Of a DNA stretch of 36,259 nt, positions 1-9,566 are shown piece by piece. The notes below the pieces were generated by a model that had not been told where the DNA came from, made no database searches, and was given only the letters and a program-made list of their open reading frames with translations. The first letter of the stretch is position 1, and each line of letters opens with the position of its first letter. This stretch comes from Acaryochloris sp. IP29b_bin.137 (GTDB lineage Bacteria > Cyanobacteriota > Cyanobacteriia > Thermosynechococcales > Thermosynechococcaceae), in the NCBI RefSeq assembly GCF_028285745.1, contig NZ_JANQOP010000041.1:1-36259 (forward strand), given 5' to 3'. The translations under genes were made by a program, and so were the position numbers.

Positions 1-3
1 TGG

Positions 4-37
4 ATAGGGTAGTCGTTTCGGCCACCCTATTTTCTTT
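4..37 (+). terminator. Hairpin followed by a T-rich run
   Basis: Inverted repeat ATAGGGT (4-10) and ACCCTAT (24-30), followed by TTTTCTTT. The T-rich tail is on the plus strand, so it most likely ends a gene to the left of the window. It may also stop minus-strand transcripts of the metallopeptidase that ends at 52. Confidence 0.55.
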
Positions 38-51
38 GAAATCACACTGCC

Positions 52-921
52 CTATCTACTGCTGACTCTAGATTTGAAGTACCTTGTCATCCCCAAAGCG
101 CAGTCCCTTAAACTGCCTGTTGTTAGGCCGACCTTAAACCATTTCACTCGCTGAGCTGAACTGCCATGGGTGAAAGACTCTGGGGTTACATAACCTCTCG
201 CTTGCTGTTGCAAACGATCATCACCAATACTACTCGCTGCATTTAAGGCTTCTTCTACATCTCCTTGTTCCAAAATCTGACGGGTTCGATCTGCATGGTG
301 TGCCCAGATGCCTGCAAAACAATCTGCCTGCAATTCCTGACGGACAGAAAGCTGGTTCCCTTCTACTGGGCTTACCCGGCTCTTTAAATCATGCACTTTA
401 CGAGAAATACCCAGCAAGGTTTGCACATGGTGTCCCACCTCATGGGCAATCACATAGGCCTGGGCAAAATCGCCAGGAGCTTGATGTCGTTCTTTTAGGT
501 CGTCATAAAAGCTCAAGTCAATATAGACCTTTTGGTCTGCAGGGCAGTAGAACGGCCCTACAGCCGCTTTCCCTAAACCGCAGGCGGATGATGTCTGTCC
601 AGTAAACAGGACAAGTTTGGGTTTTCGATAGGTTCCACCCGCTTGGCGAAAGAGGGCTTCCCAAGTATCTTCTGTGTCAGCTAATACCACGGATACAAAG
701 TCTGCTAGTTCATTTTCGGCAGTTGGACGGTTGCCTGGAGCTGAAGCTGGCGGGTTATGGACGGGGCTCTGCTCCAGAATAAAACTCGGGTCTACCCCAA
801 AGAAGACGGCAATCAGAGCGATCACTAAAACCCCCAATCCACCGCCTGCTACCGTCGGCATGGAAGAACTCCCGCGCCGATCCTCGACATTGCTGCTTCT
901 ACGACCCATTTTCCAGCGCAT
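52..921 (-). CDS. Neutral zinc metallopeptidase, YpfJ/KPN_02809 family
   Basis: A 289-residue membrane-anchored protein of the putative neutral zinc metallopeptidase family. Seen: an N-terminus typical of the family (RRSSNVEDRRG), one hydrophobic segment at about residues 29-44, the zinc-binding helix HEVGHH at about 160-165, and a downstream QELQADCFAG segment whose Glu probably supplies the third zinc ligand. The length matches the family. Topology suggests a short cytoplasmic N-terminus with the catalytic domain outside. Substrates of this family are not established, so only the enzyme class is called. It is separated from the pentapeptide gene by about 140 bases containing a hairpin, so it is probably transcribed alone. 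Confidence 0.9.
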   Translation of the reverse strand: MRWKMGRRSSNVEDRRGSSSMPTVAGGGLGVLVIALIAVFFGVDPSFILEQSPVHNPPASAPGNRPTAENELADFVSVVLADTEDTWEALFRQAGGTYRKPKLVLFTGQTSSACGLGKAAVGPFYCPADQKVYIDLSFYDDLKERHQAPGDFAQAYVIAHEVGHHVQTLLGISRKVHDLKSRVSPVEGNQLSVRQELQADCFAGIWAHHADRTRQILEQGDVEEALNAASSIGDDRLQQQARGYVTPESFTHGSSAQRVKWFKVGLTTGSLRDCALGMTRYFKSRVSSR

Positions 922-1006
922 ACAACACCTCGTGAGGATTTGCGAGTTGCTCCTCGTCTATCATCCTATGCTTTATTTTTTGGACGATATTTATTAAGCG
1001 AAATTT

Positions 1007-1048
1007 CCATTCATGGAGAGTGAGCCAAAGCCCCTATCCCATGAATGG
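1007..1048 (-). terminator. Perfect 10-bp inverted repeat, probable terminator or processing hairpin
   Basis: CCATTCATGG (1007-1016) and CCATGAATGG (1039-1048) are exact reverse complements 22 bases apart. They lie just after the stop of the minus-strand pentapeptide gene. No long U run follows, so intrinsic termination is uncertain. The word TGAGCC follows each arm. Confidence 0.4.
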
Positions 1049-1061
1049 TGAGCCTAAAAAC

Positions 1062-2558
1062 CTACGGTAAAGAGCTGAACGCAGGATTTAATAAATCAAA
1101 CAAATGATTGATAATGTCTTGAGGATTTTGGGCTTGTAACGATTCTGGAGGCGGTATTTTACCTGGCCCCCCCGCCTTCGGTTGGGGGTTCAGTTGACGC
1201 CGGATATTGACGTAGGTCAGCATCAAATCCTTATGGACCTTTTCTTGATCAACATTAGGCGCAGTATGAACTTTAACGAGTATGACGCCATTGCCTTTAT
1301 GTTCAATACATTGAATACCGAGTTGAGCCTGGGGATAAGTGTGCTGAATTTTCTTGAGTGAAGTGGCAAAGGCTGCCCAATTCACGCCATTATGAAAGTT
1401 GAGATTAATGGTTTCTGCGCTTGTCCATAGCAGTTGTGCTAATTCCCCAGATAAAAATTTGCCATGACTGGGCTGACGATCTTGCTCATGCTTTTTTAAG
1501 TAGACATGGTCACAAATGGCATGATCAAACCGAGTACTCCGATTGAGGCCCACCTCTTCTAAACAAGCTGCCGTCAAATTGGTCATCGATAGATTCGCCG
1601 CTTGAAGCTGACTGCGGGTCAAATCTGCCTTGCGCAAATCCGCTTCTCTGAAATCCGCAGCCGTTAAATCCGCTTCACACAAATTGGCTTTGTTGAGATT
1701 GGCATGGAGAAAGCAAGCTTTATGGCAATTTGCACCGGCTAACTGGGCGTCACTCAAGTTTGTGTCCACCAGCAGTGCTTTACTCAGATTGGCATTAATC
1801 AAATCGCTGTCACTGAGGTTCGTGCTCTTAATATCGGCGTTACTTAAGTCCACGCCGCCCAGGTTTGCCTGGCATAATTGCCCTTTTTTCAGGGTGCTGC
1901 CCTGTAAATTAGCACCGCGCAAATTGGCTTCAATTAAAATAATGCCGTTCAAATTGGCTCCATGCAGATCCGCTTCAATCAGCCGGGCAAAACTGAGATC
2001 AGCCTTACTTAAATTAATGTTGCTTAAATTGGCTCGACTTAAGTCCGCCTCACTTAACAGTGCCCGATTTAAATTAGCGCCTTTCAGGCTGACATCACTG
2101 AGGTTAGCCTCCAAAAGGCTTGCCTTGACTAGATGAGCTTTACGGAGATTGGCTTTACTCAGGTTGGCCCGGCTTAAATCTGCGAAATTAAGCACGGCTT
2201 GAGTTAGATTGGCTTCGACTAGCAGTGCTTTCGTCAAACGGGTTTCAATCAAAATCGATTGTTCCAGATTGGCAAAGCTGAGATCAACGGCCTCTAAATT
2301 GGCCTTACCGAGATTAGCGCCGGTTAGTTTGGCTTCACTCAAATAAGCATGAGAAAAATTAGCAATGCTTAAGTAAGAACCACTTAAATCTGCGCCAGTT
2401 AAGTTGGCATAGTGGAGGTCCGCACCAATCAGGTTGACCCCTCGTAGATCTAACCCACTGAGGTCCGCTTCAGATAAATCAGGTTGATCGGAAAACTTTT
2501 CTTTTCGCCAGTTGTTCCAATGTTTAACTCCGCGCTTAATAAGTCGGAGGTGGGCCAT
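1062..2558 (-). CDS. Large pentapeptide-repeat protein with a C-terminal alpha/beta domain
   Basis: About 498 residues. Residues ~28-345 are nearly unbroken tandem pentapeptides of the A(D/N)LSx type, expected to form a right-handed quadrilateral beta-helix. The last ~120 residues are different, with NFHNGVNWAAFA and LGIQCIEHKGNGV segments that look like a separate folded domain; I cannot name it. The frame opens at a GTG (2567) with ATG three codons later at 2558. I chose ATG, but neither has a clear ribosome site. No signal peptide is seen, so it is probably cytoplasmic. Pentapeptide proteins are abundant in cyanobacteria and few have known roles. The antisense open frame inside it is a by-product of the repeat. 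Confidence 0.88.
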   Translation of the reverse strand: MAHLRLIKRGVKHWNNWRKEKFSDQPDLSEADLSGLDLRGVNLIGADLHYANLTGADLSGSYLSIANFSHAYLSEAKLTGANLGKANLEAVDLSFANLEQSILIETRLTKALLVEANLTQAVLNFADLSRANLSKANLRKAHLVKASLLEANLSDVSLKGANLNRALLSEADLSRANLSNINLSKADLSFARLIEADLHGANLNGIILIEANLRGANLQGSTLKKGQLCQANLGGVDLSNADIKSTNLSDSDLINANLSKALLVDTNLSDAQLAGANCHKACFLHANLNKANLCEADLTAADFREADLRKADLTRSQLQAANLSMTNLTAACLEEVGLNRSTRFDHAICDHVYLKKHEQDRQPSHGKFLSGELAQLLWTSAETINLNFHNGVNWAAFATSLKKIQHTYPQAQLGIQCIEHKGNGVILVKVHTAPNVDQEKVHKDLMLTYVNIRRQLNPQPKAGGPGKIPPPESLQAQNPQDIINHLFDLLNPAFSSLP

Positions 2559-2705
2559 ATTCGCCACAGGGATAATCGTCCTTTTTATTTACTGCACTTG
2601 AGCGTTTCCCCCCCGCCTTCAAATATGCAATAGTTAGGCCGGTAAGTGCCAAATCAGGATTTACACTTTGACTGAACTATAAATCTTTGTTGCTTCGTAC
2701 TGCCC

Positions 2706-4295
2706 TCAGATTAACCTGACATTATCCGTTTTGGCGAGATACTTGCAAAAAGATGTTAACTGAGGGCCTAAATCTTGATCCGTCGCAAATTGAGTCAACT
2801 TTGGCTTTTCCGTAGCTGTAAAGGGTTGAAATGCTTGTTGTTGTCTGAATAATAGATCTGGGGTGGCATCTGATATGTCACCTCGGCGGTTTTGGAGGCG
2901 CGATCGCAACTCAGCTACCGGGGCTGAACAGAACAAAATCTGCACTGGGATTTGGGCCAACTCCGCCTGAATCATCACCTGTTCACGGAGCTGCACCCGA
3001 TCGTACTTCGCGTCTAAAATCACGGTCCATCCCATTTGTGCCAGGGATATTCCCAGTTCCCCTAAGCGTTGATAGGTCCGTTGAGTCATGGCTGGGGTGT
3101 AAATAGAGTCCGGCCCAGCTCCCGATTCATCTAAAGAAATGCCCGCTAGGTGTTTTCGCACTGCATCTGAACGAATATGGATGGCATTGAGGTGCGGCGC
3201 TAGACGACGCGCGACCGTGCTTTTTCCCGATCCTGACAAGCCAGACATGAGGAGAATCTGTCCCTGTCGAGATTGAGTGTATTGATGGGCTAAAGCAAAG
3301 TACTCTTTAGCGTTTTGCCAGTGAAGTTTCTGCGAAGAACGGTAGTCTGAAGTGGCTATATTCTGGGCGGTCATGCTATTAACATTTCCGCGAATCGTTG
3401 CTCGCATGCTCAAGTAAGCAGGTAACAACAAAGCGCCCTCATAATCCCCAGTCTTTTCCAAATAGGTATTCAAAAAGACATTGGCAAGATCCCCTCGATG
3501 GTGAAAGTCTAAATCCATCACCATAAATGCCACATCATAAATTACGTCAATATGGCGAAATTCCCGACAAAAATCGATGCAATCAAAGATTTGAATTCGA
3601 TCCTGGTACAAACACACATTATTAAGATGTAAATCGCCATGGCAGTCTCGAATTTTGTCTTGGCGCTGTTGTAGCCAATCTTGATGATCTTGCCAAAATT
3701 GCTGGGTAAACCGCCGAGTCTGTTGCCACTGCTCCTGGGTTTGGGACTCGCCAAGATAGGCTTGAGTCAGAGTGTAGTTCTCCTCATCAATGGCTTGCAG
3801 GGATTCTAGGGTCCCATTGGTCTGAATTTCGGGGTTGGTCTCCGCAATGGCATGAAAGCGAGCCACGCTTTGCCCCAATTGCTGCATATGGGCTGCCGTT
3901 AATTGGCCTTGGTTTAAGAGATGGCTAAACAACCCCGCTTGGTCGAACTGACGCATTTGTAGGGCATAGTCCACAATTTCAGAACTAGGATCAGGAGGCA
4001 GCTTGAGGTAGTAACCCCCATCGTTCCTATAGATCGGCAAAACGGCCAAATACAGTTCAGGGGATAGACGGCGATTCAGACGCAATTCTTCTTGGCAGAA
4101 ATAGGCTCGTTGTTCCAGGCTAGAAAAGTCTAACCGTCCAAACTGGGTCGGCTGTTTAACTTTGTAGGCAAAGTCCCCCGTCAAGAACACATAGGAAATA
4201 TGGGTTTGTAAGAGTTGCACCGGGGTCTGAACCGGATGGGGATAGAAGTCCGGTTGCAGCATCCGCTGAACGAGGGTTGGTAATGCGGCATCCAT
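2706..4295 (-). CDS. Bifunctional APH-like kinase / P-loop AAA kinase fusion
   Basis: A 529-residue two-domain protein. The N-terminal ~330 residues resemble the aminoglycoside phosphotransferase/choline kinase fold, with the Brenner motif CHGDLHLNNVCL near 218 and IFDCIDFC supplying the metal-binding Asp. The C-terminal part carries a P-loop GLSGSGKST near 350, followed by a zeta-toxin/gluconate-kinase-like nucleotide kinase fold. This fusion is a recognised bacterial family (bifunctional aminoglycoside phosphotransferase/ATP-binding protein), but its substrates are unknown and drug resistance should not be assumed. The ATG at 4295 is preceded by an AGGGA-type site. It is divergent from the DD-carboxypeptidase, with about 146 bases between them. 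Confidence 0.88.
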   Translation of the reverse strand: MDAALPTLVQRMLQPDFYPHPVQTPVQLLQTHISYVFLTGDFAYKVKQPTQFGRLDFSSLEQRAYFCQEELRLNRRLSPELYLAVLPIYRNDGGYYLKLPPDPSSEIVDYALQMRQFDQAGLFSHLLNQGQLTAAHMQQLGQSVARFHAIAETNPEIQTNGTLESLQAIDEENYTLTQAYLGESQTQEQWQQTRRFTQQFWQDHQDWLQQRQDKIRDCHGDLHLNNVCLYQDRIQIFDCIDFCREFRHIDVIYDVAFMVMDLDFHHRGDLANVFLNTYLEKTGDYEGALLLPAYLSMRATIRGNVNSMTAQNIATSDYRSSQKLHWQNAKEYFALAHQYTQSRQGQILLMSGLSGSGKSTVARRLAPHLNAIHIRSDAVRKHLAGISLDESGAGPDSIYTPAMTQRTYQRLGELGISLAQMGWTVILDAKYDRVQLREQVMIQAELAQIPVQILFCSAPVAELRSRLQNRRGDISDATPDLLFRQQQAFQPFTATEKPKLTQFATDQDLGPQLTSFCKYLAKTDNVRLI

Positions 4296-4441
4296 GATTC
4301 CCTAAGGTTGTCCTACTTCTATTGTAGTGAGCGGCATTGGAAGCAAGAAATTGATGTCTTCAATCCTAAAGTCGGTCTGAAGGCTGAATAACCCCTTCTC
4401 AATTCACGTTAAGCTGGCTCCTATCATCAGGGGAACGTGGA

Positions 4442-5902
4442 ATGTCTAGGGACAATGTTATTAAAGGTGGCGTAGTCATTGGGCTGCTCAGTATTGCCGT
4501 CGCCGCCCAAGGTGCCCCATCCCTGAAGCCCCAATGTGTGGCACAACTAAAGCGAGACGTGGATGCGATCGCATCTCAACCCCTCTTCAATCAAGCGCGT
4601 CTAGGTATTGCCATTCAACCCTTCCAGGCATCTCAACCGATTTACACCAAGGATGCGCAGCGCTATTTCCTGCCTGCGTCGACCACCAAGGTGATGACCA
4701 CAGCAGCGGCACTAATGAAGCTCGGCCCTCAATTTCGGATTCAGACCGATATTTATGGTTCTGGGACAGGACCCACTCTTGACCATTTGCGCATTGTGGG
4801 TCGAGGTGACCCCACCCTTTCTGATCAGCAGCTACAAAAAATTGCCACCCAACTTAAGCAAAAAGGCATCCGCCAAATCAACCATCTTCTAGGAGATGAC
4901 ACCTATTTTCAAGGGCCAGGCATTGTTCCATCTTGGGAATGGGAAGATCTGCAGGCGGGCTATGGCGCTCCTGTCAATAGCTTGCTTCTCAATCAAAATG
5001 CCTATGAGCTAAAAATCTGGCCCCAAGCCTTAGGCCAGCCCCTCCGCGTCGAATGGCTTTCTCCTCACCCCATTGGCCCATGGCGACAGATTAATCGCAC
5101 CCGCACCGTGGCTCAAAATGCCCCAGAATATATAGAAATTGTCCGTCGCCTCAAGGGCAATACTTTAGAAATTGAGATTATAGGACAGCTGCGAGCCGGT
5201 GCGCCTCACGATCGCTCCGCAGTAGCCGTCATTGATCCAGGCTGGTTTTTACTCAAGCGGTTTCGGGCCATCTTGGCGGCACAACAAATTAAAGTAGGGC
5301 GACTATCACTTTTATCAACCCCTAAAGAACGCAATGCTCTCCTCAAAGGCAAATCAGAACAGCGCCTAATACAGATCCAATCTCCTCCCCTGACAACGCT
5401 GATTAAAACCACGAACCAAGAGAGCAATAACCTCTATGCAGAAGCCCTAGTGAAAACCCTGGCCCAAAAGCAATCCTCGCCAAATACCCATCAGCAAGGT
5501 TTAAAGGTTCTCAAACAAACCCTCACCCAACTAGGGGTCAATGCGTCCACCTATGCAGTGGCCGATGGCTCTGGTTTATCTCGACAAAACTTGGTCAGTC
5601 CCCTGGCCCTAACTCAAACTTTAAAAGGCATCCTCAAATCTCCCCACGCCTCTACCTTCCAGGCGTCTTTACCTAAAGATTCTATTGGGCAAAACCCAGC
5701 CTCAACCCTATGGAGTAAAACTGGGGGTATGCGCGGGGTCTCGACCTTAACGGGCTACCTGCAACACCCCCAATCTTCACCGGTACTGTTTAGTCTGATG
5801 TTTAATCAATACAATCAATCGAGCAGTAAACGACGACAAGCCATGGATGCCATGCTGTTATCGATCAATCGTTGGCAATCTTGTCAGGGTAGAAACGGAT
5901 GA
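4442..5902 (+). CDS. dacB: D-alanyl-D-alanine carboxypeptidase/endopeptidase, PBP4 family (S13)
   Basis: A 486-residue periplasmic low-molecular-weight penicillin-binding protein that trims or cuts peptidoglycan cross-links. Seen: an N-terminal hydrophobic signal segment (~residues 9-25, ending VAAQGA), the serine motif STTK with Ser at about 80, an SNN motif (ESNNLYAEAL) near 328, and a KTG box (SKTGGMRG) near 426. The long insert between the first two motifs is typical of class C PBP4 enzymes. The last codons overlap the copper ATPase start as ATGA, so the two genes are probably translationally coupled. A GGGGAA stretch lies just before the ATG. Confidence 0.92.
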   Translation: MSRDNVIKGGVVIGLLSIAVAAQGAPSLKPQCVAQLKRDVDAIASQPLFNQARLGIAIQPFQASQPIYTKDAQRYFLPASTTKVMTTAAALMKLGPQFRIQTDIYGSGTGPTLDHLRIVGRGDPTLSDQQLQKIATQLKQKGIRQINHLLGDDTYFQGPGIVPSWEWEDLQAGYGAPVNSLLLNQNAYELKIWPQALGQPLRVEWLSPHPIGPWRQINRTRTVAQNAPEYIEIVRRLKGNTLEIEIIGQLRAGAPHDRSAVAVIDPGWFLLKRFRAILAAQQIKVGRLSLLSTPKERNALLKGKSEQRLIQIQSPPLTTLIKTTNQESNNLYAEALVKTLAQKQSSPNTHQQGLKVLKQTLTQLGVNASTYAVADGSGLSRQNLVSPLALTQTLKGILKSPHASTFQASLPKDSIGQNPASTLWSKTGGMRGVSTLTGYLQHPQSSPVLFSLMFNQYNQSSSKRRQAMDAMLLSINRWQSCQGRNG

Positions 5903-8268
5903 CTTCTCTATCGCCTCCCCCCTCCACCCAACAGGTGGTTCTCGCCGTTTCTGGTATGAAATGTGCGGGATGCGTCCAGGCCGTGGAAAAACGCCTACAG
6001 CAACAGCCTGGTGTGGCCACAGCGGTCGTCAATCTAGTCACGGAACAAGCTGCAATTGAATATGTTCCCCAAGAAGTTGAGCCAGACAGCTTAGCGCAGG
6101 TCTTAACCACCGCAGGATTCCCCAGCTATATTCAGAACCGGGAAGAGGAGGCTGAATCCCTGCCGCCACAACCCCTTAAAGAAATTCAACCTTTAGTACT
6201 CGCGACGGTGCTGGTCGTGCTGTCGGGGGTGGGGCATTTGGGGCATATTCCTGGTTTCACTCTGCCTTGGCTGACTAGTATCCAATTTCACTGGGGACTG
6301 GCAACGCTCGCGCTGCTAGGACCTGGGCGTCCTATTCTGCAGGAAGGCTGGCAGGGGCTGTGGCAAAATCGCCCCAATATGAACACCCTGATTAGTTTAG
6401 GTAGCATCACGGCCTATCTAGCCAGCGTCGTGGCAGTGGTTTGGCCGCAATTATATTGGGACTGCTTTTTCGATGCGCCCGTGATGATTGTCGGCCTGAT
6501 TCTGCTGGGGAGAGCTTTAGAAGCCCAGGCTAGGGGGCGAACCAAAGCCTCTTTGCAAAAATTATTAGCGTTGCAGCCGATGATAGCGCGATGGCTCCCA
6601 AATCCAGAGGTTCAGCCTGAGCACTTCGTAGAAATTCCAGTGCGGGATGTCCAGATTGGCGCTTGGCTGCAGGTTTTACCTGGAGATAAGTTTCCTGTAG
6701 ATGGTCGAGTTCTAGAGGGAAACACCCTAGTAGATGAGGCAATGTTAACGGGCGAAGCAATGCCTGTTCCTAAAGCTCCTGCCGATGAAGTGGTGGCAGG
6801 TACTCTTAATCAATCGACCCTGGTTACGATTGAAGCCACACGAACGGGCAAACAAACGACCCTCGCCCAAATTATTGATCTGGTGGAAACGGCCCAAACC
6901 CAAAAAGCCCCGATTCAACAATTTGCTGACCGGGTCGCTGGATATTTCACCTATGGCGTCCTTGCGATCGCAACTCTCACCTTTCTATTTTGGGTCAGTA
7001 TTGGCGTGCATCTTTGGCCTGACGTTCTGATTCAAGGCACACTGCCGATGATGCACAGTCCAGATCTGGTTCCAGCCGAGATGGCTCCTAGGGCCGCGAG
7101 TATTTTATTGGGACTCAAGCTAGCCATTGCTGTTTTAGTGATCGCCTGTCCCTGCGCCTTAGGATTGGCGACTCCCACCGCCATTTTGGTCGGGACGAGT
7201 CTGGGGGCAGAGCGGGGCCTCCTGATCCGGGGGGGCGATATTTTGGAGCAGGTAGATCGCCTCGACACCCTCGTATTTGATAAAACGGGCACCCTAACCG
7301 CAGGGCATCCGCGGGTCACAGATTATTGGATATCAGAAGGTTTATCTATCCTGCCGATGGGAGACAGTCCCTCGCCCCAGACTGTTTTGCAACTCGCTGC
7401 TAGCCTGGAAAAAGGAAGTCGACATCCCCTTGCCACCGCCATTGTGGAACAAGCTGATGCTCAAGCGTTCTCTTGTCGCTCAGCAACTGAGTTAGAAACG
7501 GTCCCTGGGTATGGCGTTCAAGGCCAGATCGTTGGGCATCTCACCCGTCTCGGTTCAACACAATGGCTCCAAGATTGCGGAATTGAGATACCTGAACAGG
7601 ACCAACAGCAGGGACAGCAACTGGCCCAAGCCGGTAAAACAGTGGTCCATCTGGCTGTTGACCAGATTTATGTGGGTGGTTTGGCGATTCAGGATACCCT
7701 GAGACCTGATGCAGTTCAAACATTGGAGGAACTTAAACGCTGGGGAGTTCAGATTCAGATGCTCACGGGGGATCAAGCGGCAACTGCTTATAGCGTGGCT
7801 CAAGAACTGGGTTTAGAGGCAACAGCCGTACAGGCTGGCGTGACGCCTGCTGACAAAGCTGCTGTTATTGCCGATCTCCAAGCGCAAGGATATCGAGTCG
7901 GCATGATCGGTGATGGTATTAATGATGCTCCTGCGTTGGCCCAAGCTGATGTTGGCATTGCGTTAAGTGGTGGCACGGATGTGGCGATAGAAACCGCCCA
8001 AATTATTCTGATGTCTGGAGAGGCCAATCCTCTCTATCGCCTGGTAGACGTTTTACGCCTGAGTCGAGCAACTTTTCGCAAAATTCAGCAGAATCTTTTT
8101 TGGGCACTGGTTTACAACCTGATTGGCCTACCTATCGCGGCAGGAATCCTGCTACCTAAATTTGGGATTTTGCTCAGTCCAGCCTCATCTGCCGCCCTAA
8201 TGGCCTTCAGCTCTGTCAGTGTGGTGACCAATTCGCTCCGGTTGAGGCGTGGTCCTCTGCCGACCTAA
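5899..8268 (+). CDS. ctaA: Copper-translocating P1B-type ATPase (CtaA/PacS type)
   Basis: A 789-residue heavy-metal ATPase. Seen in order: an N-terminal HMA domain with the metal motif GMKCAGC (~residues 18-24), transmembrane segments, the actuator motif LTGEAMPV, the CPC metal-transport motif (IACPCALG, ~415), the phosphorylation site DKTGTLT (~460), an HP locus (SRHPLATAI), and the hinge MIGDGINDAPALAQAD. CPC plus a CxxC HMA domain indicates Cu(I). Cyanobacteria have CtaA (plasma membrane) and PacS (thylakoid) for copper delivery to plastocyanin and cytochrome oxidase. The length and the N-terminal HMA sequence look more like CtaA, but this assignment is tentative. It overlaps dacB by four bases. 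Confidence 0.93.
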   Translation: MTSLSPPPSTQQVVLAVSGMKCAGCVQAVEKRLQQQPGVATAVVNLVTEQAAIEYVPQEVEPDSLAQVLTTAGFPSYIQNREEEAESLPPQPLKEIQPLVLATVLVVLSGVGHLGHIPGFTLPWLTSIQFHWGLATLALLGPGRPILQEGWQGLWQNRPNMNTLISLGSITAYLASVVAVVWPQLYWDCFFDAPVMIVGLILLGRALEAQARGRTKASLQKLLALQPMIARWLPNPEVQPEHFVEIPVRDVQIGAWLQVLPGDKFPVDGRVLEGNTLVDEAMLTGEAMPVPKAPADEVVAGTLNQSTLVTIEATRTGKQTTLAQIIDLVETAQTQKAPIQQFADRVAGYFTYGVLAIATLTFLFWVSIGVHLWPDVLIQGTLPMMHSPDLVPAEMAPRAASILLGLKLAIAVLVIACPCALGLATPTAILVGTSLGAERGLLIRGGDILEQVDRLDTLVFDKTGTLTAGHPRVTDYWISEGLSILPMGDSPSPQTVLQLAASLEKGSRHPLATAIVEQADAQAFSCRSATELETVPGYGVQGQIVGHLTRLGSTQWLQDCGIEIPEQDQQQGQQLAQAGKTVVHLAVDQIYVGGLAIQDTLRPDAVQTLEELKRWGVQIQMLTGDQAATAYSVAQELGLEATAVQAGVTPADKAAVIADLQAQGYRVGMIGDGINDAPALAQADVGIALSGGTDVAIETAQIILMSGEANPLYRLVDVLRLSRATFRKIQQNLFWALVYNLIGLPIAAGILLPKFGILLSPASSAALMAFSSVSVVTNSLRLRRGPLPT

Positions 8269-8487
8269 TGTCTTTTTGGCGACCAAAAGCTCAATGCCAA
8301 CCGTATGATGAGACAAGCTGCTGAAGGTCGTGCCATCTCCCATCGCGAAGTAGGTGCTGTGTTCCATCAGTCCTATTGTGCAGGATATAGAGTACCTGAC
8401 GTTGCACGTTAAGTCTCCTGAGCCGCTAACTGCTAGTCCTCACTAGGAGATTAAACTTAGCTCATCCTTTTCACTCACTTTGCCTCG

Positions 8488-8967
8488 ATGCGATGTCCCT
8501 GTGGAAGTCAAAAGTTATTACCTCAGTGTTGTGGTGTTTATCTACAAGGATTATTCTCTGCCCCCACTGCTGAGAAACTAATGCGATCGCGCTACGTTGC
8601 CTATTGCCTTAAAAATATCGATTACCTATTTAATACCGAACATCCCAGTCACCGCCAGCCTAATAGCCGACAATTAATCACTGCTACTGCCAATCATCTG
8701 GAATGGCTGGGGTTAACCGTACTCGCCACTGAAGCTGGGCAATCTGAAGATAAAACTGGTGTTGTGGAGTTCGTTGCAGTGTTCAAAGAAGGGAAATCTG
8801 TAGCTCAACTCCATGAGCGATCGCGCTTTATCAAAGAAAATGGCAAATGGTTTTATACCGATGGGGATAGATTACCGCCCTTCCAACCCAAAAAGAATGA
8901 GCCTTGTTGGTGTAAAAGTGGCAAAAAGTTTAAACAGTGCCACCGTAAGAAAGGCTCATCGCGCTAA
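8488..8967 (+). CDS. YchJ-family SEC-C motif protein
   Basis: A 159-residue small protein with zinc-type SEC-C motifs at both ends: CPCGSQKLLPQCC at residues 3-15, and CWCKSGKKFKQCHRKK near the C-terminus. Between them is the NTF2-like YchJ middle domain, starting with the family signature LMRSRYVAY. The arrangement and length match the YchJ/UPF0225 family. SEC-C motifs bind zinc and mediate contacts with SecB or ribosome-associated partners in other proteins; the role of YchJ is unknown. A HIP1 octamer lies inside the gene at about 8583. It converges on the next minus-strand gene with only two bases between stops. Confidence 0.9.
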   Translation: MRCPCGSQKLLPQCCGVYLQGLFSAPTAEKLMRSRYVAYCLKNIDYLFNTEHPSHRQPNSRQLITATANHLEWLGLTVLATEAGQSEDKTGVVEFVAVFKEGKSVAQLHERSRFIKENGKWFYTDGDRLPPFQPKKNEPCWCKSGKKFKQCHRKKGSSR

Positions 8968-8969
8968 TG

Positions 8970-9566
8970 TTACCAGAAAAATGAACGAGGTGATGAGCCG
9001 CCAGCTGCGATGATTCGGTCACATTTTGATCTAAGCTTTGCGTTTGAAACTGATTGGGACAGATGAGCTGCGGATTCGGGATTGAAACGGTAAAGTATGC
9101 CTATTGCGTTGACAGCCGCGCGATCGCAACGCCAATGCGAATGACAGTCGGTCACTTGGACAATCATCTTGGCAACAGTTTCAACTGCATTAGAGTTGAT
9201 GTGGGCTGCAGCACTCAGCAATAAGATAAGCGCCTCGGATTGGGATGCAGGCGGTTCTATCTGCTGAACTTTAGACAGTACAGCCTTGAGCCGTGAGGCA
9301 GCGGATTTGCTATGGGATCTTTCAGCCAGAGCGGCGATTTCCCAAGCGCGAACAGCACACTGTTGGTAAGTGTCTACGCAAGCGTCTGCTGCTTTGGCTG
9401 CCTGATTAGCGATCGATGTTGGGTCTTGGTCGCAATAGCGGGCGACATAAGCCAGTGCTTGAGCACGAAACCAAGGCTCAGTGATTTTGCGGGCTTTTTG
9501 CAGAGCACGCCGTGAATCAGTTTTGGCTATGCGTGCAACGAGGTCTCGCTGTTTAGTCGCACTCAT
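8970..9566 (-). CDS. Helical-repeat protein of unknown function
   Basis: A 198-residue protein with no catalytic motif, signal peptide or membrane segment. It is rich in Ala and predicted almost wholly helical. Repeating helix pairs (ALQKARKITEPWFRAQALAYVA, broken here by conserved Trp and Ala positions, then AVRAWEIAALAERS) suggest an alpha-solenoid of HEAT/TPR character. I do not recognise a named family. The ATG at 9566 fits the start of the helical region. A possible small ORF (9553-9696) ends 14 bases inside it. Confidence 0.6.
   Translation of the reverse strand: MSATKQRDLVARIAKTDSRRALQKARKITEPWFRAQALAYVARYCDQDPTSIANQAAKAADACVDTYQQCAVRAWEIAALAERSHSKSAASRLKAVLSKVQQIEPPASQSEALILLLSAAAHINSNAVETVAKMIVQVTDCHSHWRCDRAAVNAIGILYRFNPESAAHLSQSVSNAKLRSKCDRIIAAGGSSPRSFFW

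Noticed and set aside
1630..2136. 168-codon plus-strand frame antisense to the pentapeptide gene
   Set aside because: It mirrors the repeat on the opposite strand (runs of Lys/Ser/Ala/Leu) and has no start signal; a by-product of the repeated codons.
2706..4295. Antibiotic-resistance aminoglycoside phosphotransferase
   Set aside because: The APH-like domain is fused to a P-loop kinase in a widespread housekeeping-type family; fold similarity is not evidence of resistance.
8269..8412. Open frame continuing in phase after the copper ATPase stop (ending ...GYRVPDVAR)
   Set aside because: It shares the frame by chance or is a small relic; no similarity to the ATPase C-terminus and no ribosome site for its internal ATGs at 8305 and 8308.
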